Assembly: GCA_963787135.1 (NCBI GenBank)
Contig: CAWBBW010000017.1
Span: 166,194 to 230,193 of the forward strand
From: Roseiarcus sp963787135
Lineage (GTDB): Bacteria > Pseudomonadota > Alphaproteobacteria > Rhizobiales > Beijerinckiaceae
DNA: 64,000 bases
Reading direction: 5' to 3'
Both the position numbers and the translations under genes were made by a program. Positions within the stretch are counted from its first letter, which is position 1. Each line of letters begins with the position of its first letter. This document shows, piece by piece, positions 51,678 to 59,997 of this stretch. The notes below the pieces were generated by a model. That model saw only the letters and a list, made by a program, of their open reading frames with translations. It was not told where the DNA came from and searched no databases.

Positions 51678-52673
51678 ATGACTGAGATCGCGATGGCGCA
51701 GATCGAATTGGCGGGCTCCAAAGCTATGATGCGTGGCCGCGCGATTAAGCGCTTCGCGTGGAGCGACAATTTTTTTCGCCGCTTGACTCAGGCCTGCGCG
51801 CTCATCGTCCTGTTGATCCTTGCGGGGGTGATCGCGTCCCTGATCAAGGGCTCGATCCCAGCGTTTCAAGCGTTCGGCCTGGGCTTTTTCACGACGGTGG
51901 TTTGGAATCCGGTCACTGAGAAATTCGGCGCTGGCGCGCCGGTATTTGGAACAATTGTCACGTCAGCCATTGCGATGGCGATCGCGGTGCCTCTGGGCAT
52001 CGGAATAGCCGTGTTTCTCACGGAGCTGTGTCCGCCCTCCTTGCGGCGACCGATCGGCACCGCCATCGAGCTATTGGCGGGGATCCCCAGCATCATTTAC
52101 GGCCTCTGGGGCTTGTTCGTTTTCGCGCCATTCCTCCAGGTATATGTGCAGCCGTCCCTGATTGCGCTGTTCGCAGACGTTCCGGTGCTGAATTCCCTTT
52201 TCGCGGGGCCACCTTACGGCATCGGCATGCTGACCGCCGCGCTTATCCTGGCGATCATGGTTCTGCCGTTCGTGGCGTCGATTTCGCGCGATGTGTTCGA
52301 GACGGTGCCGCCGATGCTGAAAGAATCGGCCTATGGAATCGGCTGCACGACTTGGGAAGTGGTCTGGAATGTCGTCATTCCCTACACTCGAGTTGGGGTC
52401 ATCGGCGGCGTCATGCTCGGACTCGGGCGCGCGCTCGGCGAAACGATGGCTGTGACCTTCGTTATCGGCAACGCGCACAAGATCTCCGCTTCGCTGCTCG
52501 CGCCGGGAACGACGATCTCTGCGAGTATCGCCAACGAGTTCACGGAGGCGGTTGGCGATCTCTACACCTCGTCGCTGATCGCGCTGGGTCTTATCTTGTT
52601 CATGATCACCTTCGTCGTTCTCGCGATCGCCAGGATCATGCTGATGCGCCTCGAAATCCAGGCGGGGAGATAG
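51678..52673 (+). CDS. pstC: Phosphate ABC transporter permease PstC
   Basis: A 331-residue inner-membrane permease with about six helices. Typical segments are FGLGFFTTVVWNPVTEKFGA, GTIVTSAIAMAIAVPLGIGI and the cytoplasmic coupling (EAA) loop LKESAYGIGCTTWEVVWNVV followed by GLGRALGETMAVTFVIGN. It forms the channel with PstA. The ATG at 51678 follows pstS by about 100 bases, a gap filled mainly by the hairpin. Confidence 0.96.
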   Translation: MTEIAMAQIELAGSKAMMRGRAIKRFAWSDNFFRRLTQACALIVLLILAGVIASLIKGSIPAFQAFGLGFFTTVVWNPVTEKFGAGAPVFGTIVTSAIAMAIAVPLGIGIAVFLTELCPPSLRRPIGTAIELLAGIPSIIYGLWGLFVFAPFLQVYVQPSLIALFADVPVLNSLFAGPPYGIGMLTAALILAIMVLPFVASISRDVFETVPPMLKESAYGIGCTTWEVVWNVVIPYTRVGVIGGVMLGLGRALGETMAVTFVIGNAHKISASLLAPGTTISASIANEFTEAVGDLYTSSLIALGLILFMITFVVLAIARIMLMRLEIQAGR

Positions 52674-52677
52674 CCAC

Positions 52678-53523
52678 ATGCCCTCCTCTTCCTACTCCGC
52701 GCGACGTCGCCGAAACGCTATGTGGTTGGGCCTGAGCGTCGCGGCCGCGGCCGTCGGTCTGACGGGATTGTTCATGATTCTGGTGGTGCTGCTATGGAAG
52801 GGGTTCGCAGGGCTGTCGCTTGACGTCTTCACGCAAATGACGCCGCCGCCTGGCAGCGGCGGCGGCCTCTTGAATGCGATCGTCGGCAGCTTGATCATGA
52901 CGGTGATCGGCGTCGCCGTGGGTACGCCGCTAGGCATGCTGGCTGGCACCTACCTGGCGGAATACGGGAAGTATTCGAGGCTCGCCTTTGTCGTTCGCTT
53001 TATCAACGACATTCTGCTCAGCGCCCCGTCGATCGTGATCGGTCTTTTCATCTACGAGATCGTTGTGGCGCCAATGGGTCACTTCTCGGCCCTCGCCGGC
53101 GCTCTTGCCCTAGCGGTACTGGTGATCCCGGTCGTGGTTCGGACGACAGAGGACATGCTTGGCCTTGTTCCCAACGCCTTACGCGAAGCCGGCTCTGCGC
53201 TCGGCATGCCGCGCTCCCTGGTGATCCAGCGGATCGGCTATCGCGCTGCCAGAGCCGGTCTGATAACTGGCGTACTGCTTGCGATTGCGCGGGTCAGCGG
53301 CGAGACCGCGCCGCTCTTGTTCACCGCGCTGAACAATCAGTTCTTCAGCACTGACCTCCTCCAACCGATGTCGAGCTTGCCGGCGGTGATCTTTCAGTTT
53401 GCGCTAAGCCCGTACAAGGAATGGCAACAGCTGGCCTGGACCGGCGCGCTGATCATCACGCTGGCCGTGCTGGCGCTGAGTATCATGGCTCGTGTGCTGT
53501 CCGCACAGGCCAAACAGCAATAG
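52678..53523 (+). CDS. pstA: Phosphate ABC transporter permease PstA
   Basis: A 281-residue permease with about six helices: GLTGLFMILVVLLWKG, LLNAIVGSLIMTVIGVAVGT and the EAA loop LREAGSALGMPRSLVIQRIG. C-terminal signature ARVSGETAPLLFTALNNQFF. Partner of PstC in the phosphate importer. It starts 4 bases after the pstC stop. Confidence 0.96.
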   Translation: MPSSSYSARRRRNAMWLGLSVAAAAVGLTGLFMILVVLLWKGFAGLSLDVFTQMTPPPGSGGGLLNAIVGSLIMTVIGVAVGTPLGMLAGTYLAEYGKYSRLAFVVRFINDILLSAPSIVIGLFIYEIVVAPMGHFSALAGALALAVLVIPVVVRTTEDMLGLVPNALREAGSALGMPRSLVIQRIGYRAARAGLITGVLLAIARVSGETAPLLFTALNNQFFSTDLLQPMSSLPAVIFQFALSPYKEWQQLAWTGALIITLAVLALSIMARVLSAQAKQQ

Positions 53524-53544
53524 GGATCAAGAAGGGTTTCGCGC

Positions 53545-54348
53545 ATGGATAGCAAAGTGAATGCTCAGATGCCTGCGCGGCCGCCGAGCGCCAGCAAAGA
53601 CAAGGTCATTGTTCGCGGTCTCAACTTTTACTATGGCGAGAACCACGCGCTCAAGGAAGTCACGATGTCCCTGTTCGAGGGTCAGGTGACGGCGTTCATC
53701 GGTCCCTCGGGCTGCGGCAAGTCCACATTGCTGCGTGTGCTGAACCGCATGTACGACCTCTATCCCGGGCAGCGGGCGGAGGGCGAGGTCCTGCTCGACG
53801 GCGAGAACATTCTGTCGAAAGACCTCGATGTCAACCTCCTGCGCTCGCGCGTCGGCATGGTGTTCCAGAAGCCCACCCCGTTCCCCATGACGATCTACGA
53901 CAACATCGCTTTCGGGGTGCGCCTCTACGAAAAGCTGCCAAAGTCCGAAATGGACGACCGGGTCGAATCGTCACTGAAGCGGACCGCGCTGTGGGGCGAA
54001 GTCAAGGACAAACTGAACGCCAACGGCCTCAGCCTCTCAGGCGGCCAGCAACAGCGCCTTTGCATCGCCCGCACCGTGGCGATCAGTCCGGAAGTGATCC
54101 TGTTCGACGAACCAACCTCCGCCCTCGATCCGATCTCGACGGCCAAGATCGAGGAGCTGCTTGACGAATTGTCCGGCGAATACACGATCGCCATCGTCAC
54201 CCACAACATGCAGCAGGCCGCGCGCGTCTCGCACTATACCGCCTTCATGTACCTTGGCGAGATGGTCGAATTCAACGAGACGGACGCCGTCTTCACGTCG
54301 CCGCGCGACAAGCGCACCCAGGATTATGTCACCGGCCGCTTCGGCTGA
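53545..54348 (+). CDS. pstB: Phosphate ABC transporter ATPase PstB
   Basis: A 267-residue ABC ATPase that powers phosphate import. Walker A GPSGCGKSTLLRVLNRM, Q-loop VGMVFQKPTPFPMTIYDN, signature LSGGQQQRLCIARTVA, Walker B VILFDEPTSALDP and the switch His in TIAIVTHNMQQAARVS are all present. It begins 21 bases after pstA. Length is as expected. Confidence 0.97.
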   Translation: MDSKVNAQMPARPPSASKDKVIVRGLNFYYGENHALKEVTMSLFEGQVTAFIGPSGCGKSTLLRVLNRMYDLYPGQRAEGEVLLDGENILSKDLDVNLLRSRVGMVFQKPTPFPMTIYDNIAFGVRLYEKLPKSEMDDRVESSLKRTALWGEVKDKLNANGLSLSGGQQQRLCIARTVAISPEVILFDEPTSALDPISTAKIEELLDELSGEYTIAIVTHNMQQAARVSHYTAFMYLGEMVEFNETDAVFTSPRDKRTQDYVTGRFG

Positions 54349-54361
54349 GGGAGTGAGAGCC

Positions 54362-55084
54362 GTGGTAGAACATACCGTCAAATCCTACGACCGGGAGCTT
54401 GACACGCTCGAGCGCCGCATTGCCGAAATGGGAGGCATCGCGGAGAAAATGGTCATCGAAGCGATGGACGCGCTGGCCAATGCCGACACTGTGCTCGCGC
54501 ACCAGGTCGTCGCCACCGATCTGCGCCTCGATGCGCTGCAGCGTGAAATCGAGGACATGACGGTGATGACGATCGCGCGCCGCCAGCCGGTGGCGAATGA
54601 TCTTCGCGAACTGATCGGCGCCATCCGGATCGCCGGCGACCTCGAACGGGTCGGCGATCTCGCCAAGAACATCGCCAAGCGCACAGTGAAGGTCGGTTCG
54701 GAGGCGAGGGTTCCTCGCGCGATCATCGGCCTCAAGCATATGAACGAGGTGGCGACCGAACTCCTGAAGGACGTGCTCGACGCCTACGCGCAGCGCGACG
54801 AAGCGCGCGCTCGCGAAGTGTGGGAGCGCGACATCGACCTTGATGCGCTGGAGGATTCGGTCTTCCGCGATCTTCTGACCCACATGATGGAGGATCCGCG
54901 CAATATTTCCTTCTGTGCGCATCTCCTCTTCTGCTCCAAGAACATCGAGCGGATCGGCGACCACGCCACCAACATCGCCGAGACGGTCGTCTACCTCGTC
55001 ACCGGCGAGCCGATGCGGACGGAGCGTCCGCGCGGGCACATGGAGGCCGACGACGACTTCGACGCGGCCGGAGACGACGTATGA
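54362..55084 (+). CDS. phoU: Phosphate signalling protein PhoU
   Basis: A 240-residue all-helical protein with two three-helix repeats. Metal-binding style motifs are ELIGAIRIAGDLERVGDLAK in the first repeat and CSKNIERIGDHATNIAETV in the second. It represses PhoR activity when phosphate is plentiful and modulates the transporter. The start is the GTG at 54362 after a gaggga-type site. The stop overlaps the phoB start (ATGA). The C-terminal extension is acidic (EADDDFDAAGDD). Confidence 0.96.
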   Translation: MVEHTVKSYDRELDTLERRIAEMGGIAEKMVIEAMDALANADTVLAHQVVATDLRLDALQREIEDMTVMTIARRQPVANDLRELIGAIRIAGDLERVGDLAKNIAKRTVKVGSEARVPRAIIGLKHMNEVATELLKDVLDAYAQRDEARAREVWERDIDLDALEDSVFRDLLTHMMEDPRNISFCAHLLFCSKNIERIGDHATNIAETVVYLVTGEPMRTERPRGHMEADDDFDAAGDDV

Positions 55085-55821
55085 ACCAGGCGCGCAAGGA
55101 TATCGCCCGCCCCAACGCCGCCTCGGCGCCCCGCATCCTCGTGGTCGAGGACGAATTGGATCTGGCCCTGTTGCTCGCCTACAATCTGGAGGCGGAGGGT
55201 TATGTCGTCGAGAGCGTGGAGCGGGGCGACGAAGCCGAGCTCCGCCTCGCGGAGAGCGCGCCCGACCTCGTCATCCTCGACTGGATGCTGCCCGGCGTAT
55301 CGGGCCTCGAAATCTGCCGAAGGCTTAGGGCGCGCGAGACTACGCGCACGCTCCCGGTCATCATGGTGACCGCGCGCGGCGAGGAGGCCGAGCGCGTGCG
55401 CGGCCTTTCGGTTGGGGCCGACGATTACGTCGTCAAGCCGTTCTCGGTTCCGGAATTGATGGCCAGGGTTCGCGCGCTGCTGCGGCGCAGCCGTCCCGAG
55501 CGCATCGCCGATCGCCTCAATGCCGGCGACCTCGACCTCGATCGCGAAACACGCCGGGTAAGGCGCGGCGTTCGCGACATCCATCTCGGTCCGACGGAGT
55601 TCCGTCTGCTGGAATATCTTTTGGAAAAGCCGGGCCGGGTATTCTCGCGCGCGCAATTGCTCGACGGCGTCTGGGGGCAGGCCGCGGAGATCGACGAGCG
55701 CACAGTCGACGTTCACGTCGGCCGGCTGCGCAAGGCGCTGTCGCGAGGGCGTGAGCGCGATCCGATCCGCACCGTTCGCGGCACCGGCTACGCCTTCGAC
55801 GAGACGTTCGGCAAGCCTTAA
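55081..55821 (+). CDS. phoB: Phosphate response regulator PhoB
   Basis: A 246-residue OmpR-family regulator. The receiver domain carries the phospho-acceptor Asp67 in LVILDWMLPGVSGLEI and the conserved Lys in DDYVVKPFSVPEL. The winged helix includes RRVRRGVRDIHLGPTEFRLL and DERTVDVHVGRLRKALSRG. The first 18 residues (NQARKDIARPNAASAPR) are an unusual basic leader before the receiver. It activates Pho promoters, probably including pstS here. It converges on gcrA. Confidence 0.96.
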   Translation: MNQARKDIARPNAASAPRILVVEDELDLALLLAYNLEAEGYVVESVERGDEAELRLAESAPDLVILDWMLPGVSGLEICRRLRARETTRTLPVIMVTARGEEAERVRGLSVGADDYVVKPFSVPELMARVRALLRRSRPERIADRLNAGDLDLDRETRRVRRGVRDIHLGPTEFRLLEYLLEKPGRVFSRAQLLDGVWGQAAEIDERTVDVHVGRLRKALSRGRERDPIRTVRGTGYAFDETFGKP

Positions 55822-55860
55822 GCCGGCGCGTCCACTTTGGCGGCCGAAGATCGCTATTCC

Positions 55861-56400
55861 CTAACGCAACGCCAGCCGTCGCTCGCGGTCACGCTCTCGC
55901 CGCCGCTCCTGGGCAGGCTGATAGGCGAGCCCGCCGTGATGGGCGCAGTAGGGCCCCGATGAAGCCGGAGAGCCGCAATAGCGGAAATCGGGGCTCGTCG
56001 GATCGCCGAGCGGCCAGCGGCACATCGCCTCGTTCAATTCCACAATGGTGACCCGGAGCGACATCGGCAGCACGACGCTTTCAAACGGTTCGGGCTCGGT
56101 CGCGTTCAGCGGCATCGGGCTGATCGCCAACGCGGTCGCGCCTCGCATGATGCGGGGCGCGACCGACGGCGCGCGCGGGGAGGAGACGCGGCGCGCTCCG
56201 TGCTGTGGAGCCGATTGACGGGGACGCGAGCCGCCGGAACTCGGCGATTTCGCGCGGCCGGCGAGCCCCAGCCGGTGAACTTTTCCGATGATGGCGTTGC
56301 GCGTCAGCCCATTGCCGAGGAGGTTCGCGATCTGGCTTGCGCTCTTGCCTTCGAGCCAGTGCTGTTTGAGCTGCTCAACTCTTTCATCCGTCCACGACAT
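55861..56400 (-). CDS. gcrA: Cell-cycle regulator GcrA
   Basis: A 179-residue alphaproteobacterial regulator. The N-terminal helix-turn-helix MSWTDERVEQLKQHWLEGKS and NGLTRNAIIGKVHRLGL is diagnostic. A low-complexity linker follows, then the C-terminal sigma-70-interacting region (LNEAMCRWPLGDPTSPDFRY and GPYCAHHGGLAYQP). GcrA activates promoters with methylated GANTC sites together with the methylase CcrM. The ATG at 56400 is the conserved start. Its own upstream region holds five GANTC sites. Confidence 0.95.
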   Translation of the reverse strand: MSWTDERVEQLKQHWLEGKSASQIANLLGNGLTRNAIIGKVHRLGLAGRAKSPSSGGSRPRQSAPQHGARRVSSPRAPSVAPRIMRGATALAISPMPLNATEPEPFESVVLPMSLRVTIVELNEAMCRWPLGDPTSPDFRYCGSPASSGPYCAHHGGLAYQPAQERRRERDRERRLALR

Positions 56401-56739
56401 TGCCGCCTCGTTGGTCAATTCCCTGCCCAGGGAAGCCCGACTCAGAATCCGGCTCCTGCGTCGAACGGCGGGACGCCGTCGGCCGAAACGCGGACCAGCA
56501 CTCTCTCTGAAGCCCTCGCCACGAGATCTCGTGGCTCAATAGGGAAAAGGTACACTACTCGTTGAATCGCGCGCAAGAGTCCGACCGAGCCTGAGACCCG
56601 GCTTTTCAACAGGTCTTCGCGTCATGGCCTCCGTGCGGGCGGCCGCTTTTGGCCGATTGAATGAGTCGCATCAAGGTTTTAGCCGTGCCGCAGCCCGTCA
56701 ATTGCGGCATGAAATTTTTTTGGCCTCCCCAATCGTCAT
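56401..56739 (-). promoter_or_regulatory. gcrA upstream region with GANTC cluster and an 18-bp palindrome
   Basis: No gene is visible here. Five GANTC motifs occur at 56439, 56445, 56564, 56577 and 56663; about one would be expected by chance in that length. A perfect palindrome gccacgaga/tctcgtggc lies at 56518-56535. GANTC is the CcrM methylation target that GcrA reads, so self-regulation is plausible. The palindrome could be an operator of an unknown repressor. Confidence 0.5.
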
Positions 56740-56816
56740 TTGACGAAATATGCGCGTTTCCGCTATGTTTGCCGGGCATTCGGCGGCCGCCCCAGCGGGG
56801 GCGGCGTTTTTATTTT
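56740..56816 (+). promoter_or_regulatory. argD promoter with promoter-proximal terminator-like hairpin
   Basis: A -35 box TTGACG (56740-56745) and a -10 box TATGTT (56764-56769) are 18 bases apart. About 10 bases after the expected start, the RNA forms an 8-bp stem (gccgcccc/ggggcggc, loop agcg, 56786-56805) followed by gtttttatttt. The argD start codon is 50 bases further on. The layout is the same as that of the rplU leader. Confidence 0.6.
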
Positions 56817-56865
56817 GCGCCCTCGCGCCCGCCGCAATGAAGAGCCGGGACCAGGAGTTGGACAG

Positions 56866-58074
56866 GTGCATTCCGCTCAAGCGACCTCCGCTATCGTGCC
56901 GACCTACGCGCGGGCCAATATCGCCTTCGAGCGTGGTGAGGGGTGCTGGCTGGTCTCGACGACCGGCGAGCGCTACCTCGATTTCGGCGCCGGCATCGCC
57001 GTGACCTCGGTCGGCCACGCCCATCCGCATCTCGTCGAGACGCTTGTCAGCCAAGGCTCGAAGCTTTGGCACGTCTCGAACCTCTATCAGAACCCGGAAG
57101 GCGAGCGGTTTGCCCGCAGGCTCGTGGACGCGACCTTCGCCGATCTCGTTTTCTTCGCCAATTCCGGCGCGGAGGCGAACGAGGCCGCGATCAAGATGGC
57201 GCGGCGCCGCCAGTCGATCGGCGGCCATGCCGAGCGCTACCGGGTGCTGACCTTCGAAGGCGCCTTTCATGGCCGCACGCTTGCGATGATCGCCGCCGGC
57301 GGCCAGGCGAAATATCTGGACGGCTTCGGGCCGAAGGTCGACGGATTCGACCAGATCCCTATCACCGATCTCGCCGCGGTAGAGGCCGCGATCGGCCCCG
57401 AGACCGCCGCGATCCTGATCGAGCCGATCCAGGGCGAAGGCGGCGTGCGGGTGATCCCGCCTTCGTTCCTGAGGGGCCTGCGCGAGATCTGCGACCGGCG
57501 CGAACTGCTCCTGATTTTCGACGAGGTCCAGACGGGCGTCGGCCGCACCGGGCGCTTCTATGCCTACGAGCACTGCGGCATTCATCCGGATATCCTGACC
57601 TCAGCCAAAGGAATCGGCGCGGGGTTTCCGATGTCCGCGTGCCTCGCGACCGCGGATGCGGCCCGGGGGCTCACGGTCGGGGTGCACGGCACCACGTTCG
57701 GCGGAAACCCGCTGGCGATGGCGATCGGCAATGCGACGCTCGATGTGATTCTCGCGCCCGGCTTCATCGAGCATGTCGCGAAGCTCGGCCTCTACCTGCG
57801 GCAGCGGCTTGCAGAGCTCAAGGATCGCCACGGTTCGGTGATCGAGGAGGTGCGCGGCGAAGGCTTGATGGTCGGCCTCAAGGTCAAGGTTCCGCCGGCG
57901 AGTTTCGCCGAGGCGTGCCTCGGGCAGAAATTTCTCGTCATTCCCGCCGGCGACAATGTGGTGCGGCTGTTGCCGCCGCTTGTCGTCACCGAAGAGGAGC
58001 TCGCCGAGGGGGTCAGGCGGCTCGATGCTGCTTGCGCCGCGGTCGAGGAGCGCCTCCTGGTCGCGATCAACTGA
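56866..58074 (+). CDS. argD: Acetylornithine/succinyldiaminopimelate aminotransferase
   Basis: A 402-residue PLP enzyme that makes N-acetylornithine in arginine synthesis and can act in lysine synthesis. It has YLDFGAGIAVTSVGHAHP, FFANSGAEANEAAIKMAR, GAFHGRTLAMIAAGGQAKY, IFDEVQTGVGRTG and the PLP-binding Lys in LTSAKGIGAGFPM. The GTG at 56866 follows an aggag ribosome site and gives the usual N-terminus; ATG-less frames upstream are leader. First gene of argD-argF-hslO. Confidence 0.97.
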   Translation: MHSAQATSAIVPTYARANIAFERGEGCWLVSTTGERYLDFGAGIAVTSVGHAHPHLVETLVSQGSKLWHVSNLYQNPEGERFARRLVDATFADLVFFANSGAEANEAAIKMARRRQSIGGHAERYRVLTFEGAFHGRTLAMIAAGGQAKYLDGFGPKVDGFDQIPITDLAAVEAAIGPETAAILIEPIQGEGGVRVIPPSFLRGLREICDRRELLLIFDEVQTGVGRTGRFYAYEHCGIHPDILTSAKGIGAGFPMSACLATADAARGLTVGVHGTTFGGNPLAMAIGNATLDVILAPGFIEHVAKLGLYLRQRLAELKDRHGSVIEEVRGEGLMVGLKVKVPPASFAEACLGQKFLVIPAGDNVVRLLPPLVVTEEELAEGVRRLDAACAAVEERLLVAIN

Positions 58075-58082
58075 TTGAACGC

Positions 58083-59024
58083 ATGAACGCGCCCGTCCAG
58101 ACAGCGCCGCGCCATTTTCTCGGTCTCCTCGACCTGTCGACCGCCGAGCTCCGGCGGATCCTCGACATGGCCGCGGCGATGAAAAAGGCGCGCGTCAAAG
58201 GGGTTTCCCCCACCACACGCCCGCTCGCCGGAAAGACGCTGGCGATGATCTTCGACCGGCCCTCGACCCGAACCCGTGTGTCGTTCGACATCGGCATGCG
58301 CGAGCTGGGCGGCGAGACGATTATGCTGACCGGCGCCGAAATGCAGCTTGGCCGCGGAGAGACCATCGCCGACACGGCCCGCGTTCTATCGCGTTACGTC
58401 GAGGCGATCGTCATCCGCGTCCTCAGCCAGGACGATCTTTTCGAGCTGGCGTCCAACGCGACGGTTCCGGTCATCAACGGGCTCACCAAGCAGTCGCATC
58501 CGTGCCAGGTGCTGGCGGACCTCCTTACGTTCGAGGAAAAGCGCGGCCCGATCCGCGGCCGCAAGGTGGCCTGGTCGGGCGACTGGAACAACGTGCTGTC
58601 GTCCTGGGTCGATGCGTCGGCGCGGTTCGGCTTCACCCTCGACATCGCCTGCCCGCGCGAATTGCAGCCGACCAGGCATCGGCTGGCCCCGGCTTTGGCC
58701 GCCGGGGCGAAAATCATTGTGCGCGAGGACCCGGAGGAGTCGGTCAGGGACGCCGCGGCGGTCATATCCGATTGCTGGGTGTCGATGGGCGACGAGGACG
58801 AGGGCCGGCGGCAGAACCTGCTCGCCCCCTATCAGGTCAACAGCGGGCTGATGAGCCACGCCGCGCCGGACGCCATCTTCATGCACTGTCTGCCTGCGCA
58901 TCGCGGCGAGGAGGTGACCGACGAGGTCATCGACGGTCCGCAGTCGGCCGTGTTCGACGAGGCGGAGAACCGCCTGCACGCACAGAAGGGGGTGCTGGCA
59001 TGGGTCTTTGGAGTCCAGCCATGA
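58083..59024 (+). CDS. argF: Ornithine carbamoyltransferase
   Basis: A 313-residue enzyme that forms citrulline from ornithine and carbamoyl phosphate. The carbamoyl-phosphate site is STRTR at residues 61-65; others are KQSHPCQVLADLLTFEE, the ornithine site DCWVSMGDE and IFMHCLPAHRGEEV. It starts 8 bases after argD. The stop overlaps the hslO start in ATGA. Confidence 0.97.
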   Translation: MNAPVQTAPRHFLGLLDLSTAELRRILDMAAAMKKARVKGVSPTTRPLAGKTLAMIFDRPSTRTRVSFDIGMRELGGETIMLTGAEMQLGRGETIADTARVLSRYVEAIVIRVLSQDDLFELASNATVPVINGLTKQSHPCQVLADLLTFEEKRGPIRGRKVAWSGDWNNVLSSWVDASARFGFTLDIACPRELQPTRHRLAPALAAGAKIIVREDPEESVRDAAAVISDCWVSMGDEDEGRRQNLLAPYQVNSGLMSHAAPDAIFMHCLPAHRGEEVTDEVIDGPQSAVFDEAENRLHAQKGVLAWVFGVQP

Positions 59025-59977
59025 CCGCCGCCGCCGAGCGCGCCGCATCCGCCGAGGTGGTGGACGATATCGTTCTGCCCTTCGCGGTCGAATCGCTCAG
59101 CACGCGCGGGCGCGTTGTGCGGCTGGGTCCCGCGATCGATCGTCTGCTTGGCCGCCACGATTATCCGGAAGCGGTGTCGAAGCTGGTGGCGGAGGCGGTC
59201 GCGCTCGCCGCGCTGCTCGGTTCGACCCTCAAGCTCGAGGGCCGCTTTCAGCTGCAGACGAAAAGTGACGGCCCGGTCAACATGCTGCTCGTCGATTTCG
59301 ACGCGCCGTCGAATCTGCGTGCGCTCGCGCGGTTCGACAAGGCGAAAATGGCCCGCGCGGCGCCGGGCGAGGATCTGCTGGGACGCGGGCACATGGCGTT
59401 CACGATCGATCCCGGCGGCGAGATGACGCGCTACCAGGGCGTCATCGCGCTCGAAGGGCAGGGCCTCGAGGGCGCCGCGCATCATTACTTCGAGCGGTCG
59501 GAGCAGATCCCGACTTTGGTGCGCCTCGCGGTCGGGGAGACGGTGTCGAGCCAAGGACGGGCGTGGCGCGCCGGGGGCCTCATCGTTCAGTACTTGCCGG
59601 AAGCGCCGCGCCGGCGCGCCGATTTTCATCCGGGCGACGCGCCGGAAGGAGCCGAGCTGCACCAGGTCGAAGAGGACGACGCCTGGACCGAAGCCCAGGC
59701 GCGGGCGGCGACGACCGAAGCGCACGAACTGATCGATCCGACGCTCTCGGCCGAGCGCCTGCTTTTTCGCCTTTTCAACGAGCGCGGCGTCCGCGTCTTC
59801 ACGCCGACGCCTCTGGCCGACGTCTGCCGCTGCTCAGCCGAAGGCGTCGACGCGATGCTGCGCAGTTTCCCGCCGGAGGAAGTCAAGGCCATGGTCGGCG
59901 ACGACGGCATGATCGGCGTCACCTGCGAATTCTGCTCGACCAAGCGGGTCTTCGATCCGGCTAACTACGGCGCCTGA
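59021..59977 (+). CDS. hslO: Redox-regulated chaperone Hsp33
   Basis: A 318-residue chaperone activated by oxidation. The substrate-binding domain contains ALLGSTLKLEGRFQLQTKSD and GRGHMAFTIDPGGEMTRYQG. The zinc-binding C-terminus has four Cys in CRCSAEG and CEFCSTKR. The ATG at 59021 overlaps the argF stop. The argF-hslO arrangement is usual in Hyphomicrobiales. Confidence 0.96.
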   Translation: MTAAAERAASAEVVDDIVLPFAVESLSTRGRVVRLGPAIDRLLGRHDYPEAVSKLVAEAVALAALLGSTLKLEGRFQLQTKSDGPVNMLLVDFDAPSNLRALARFDKAKMARAAPGEDLLGRGHMAFTIDPGGEMTRYQGVIALEGQGLEGAAHHYFERSEQIPTLVRLAVGETVSSQGRAWRAGGLIVQYLPEAPRRRADFHPGDAPEGAELHQVEEDDAWTEAQARAATTEAHELIDPTLSAERLLFRLFNERGVRVFTPTPLADVCRCSAEGVDAMLRSFPPEEVKAMVGDDGMIGVTCEFCSTKRVFDPANYGA

Positions 59978-59997
59978 GGCGGAGATCCTGAAGCCTC

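Noticed and set aside
56943..58082. Long in-frame extension upstream of argF reading through argD
   Set aside because: The extension is Arg-rich and unlike any carbamoyltransferase; the ATG at 58083 gives the conserved start and argD occupies the other frame.
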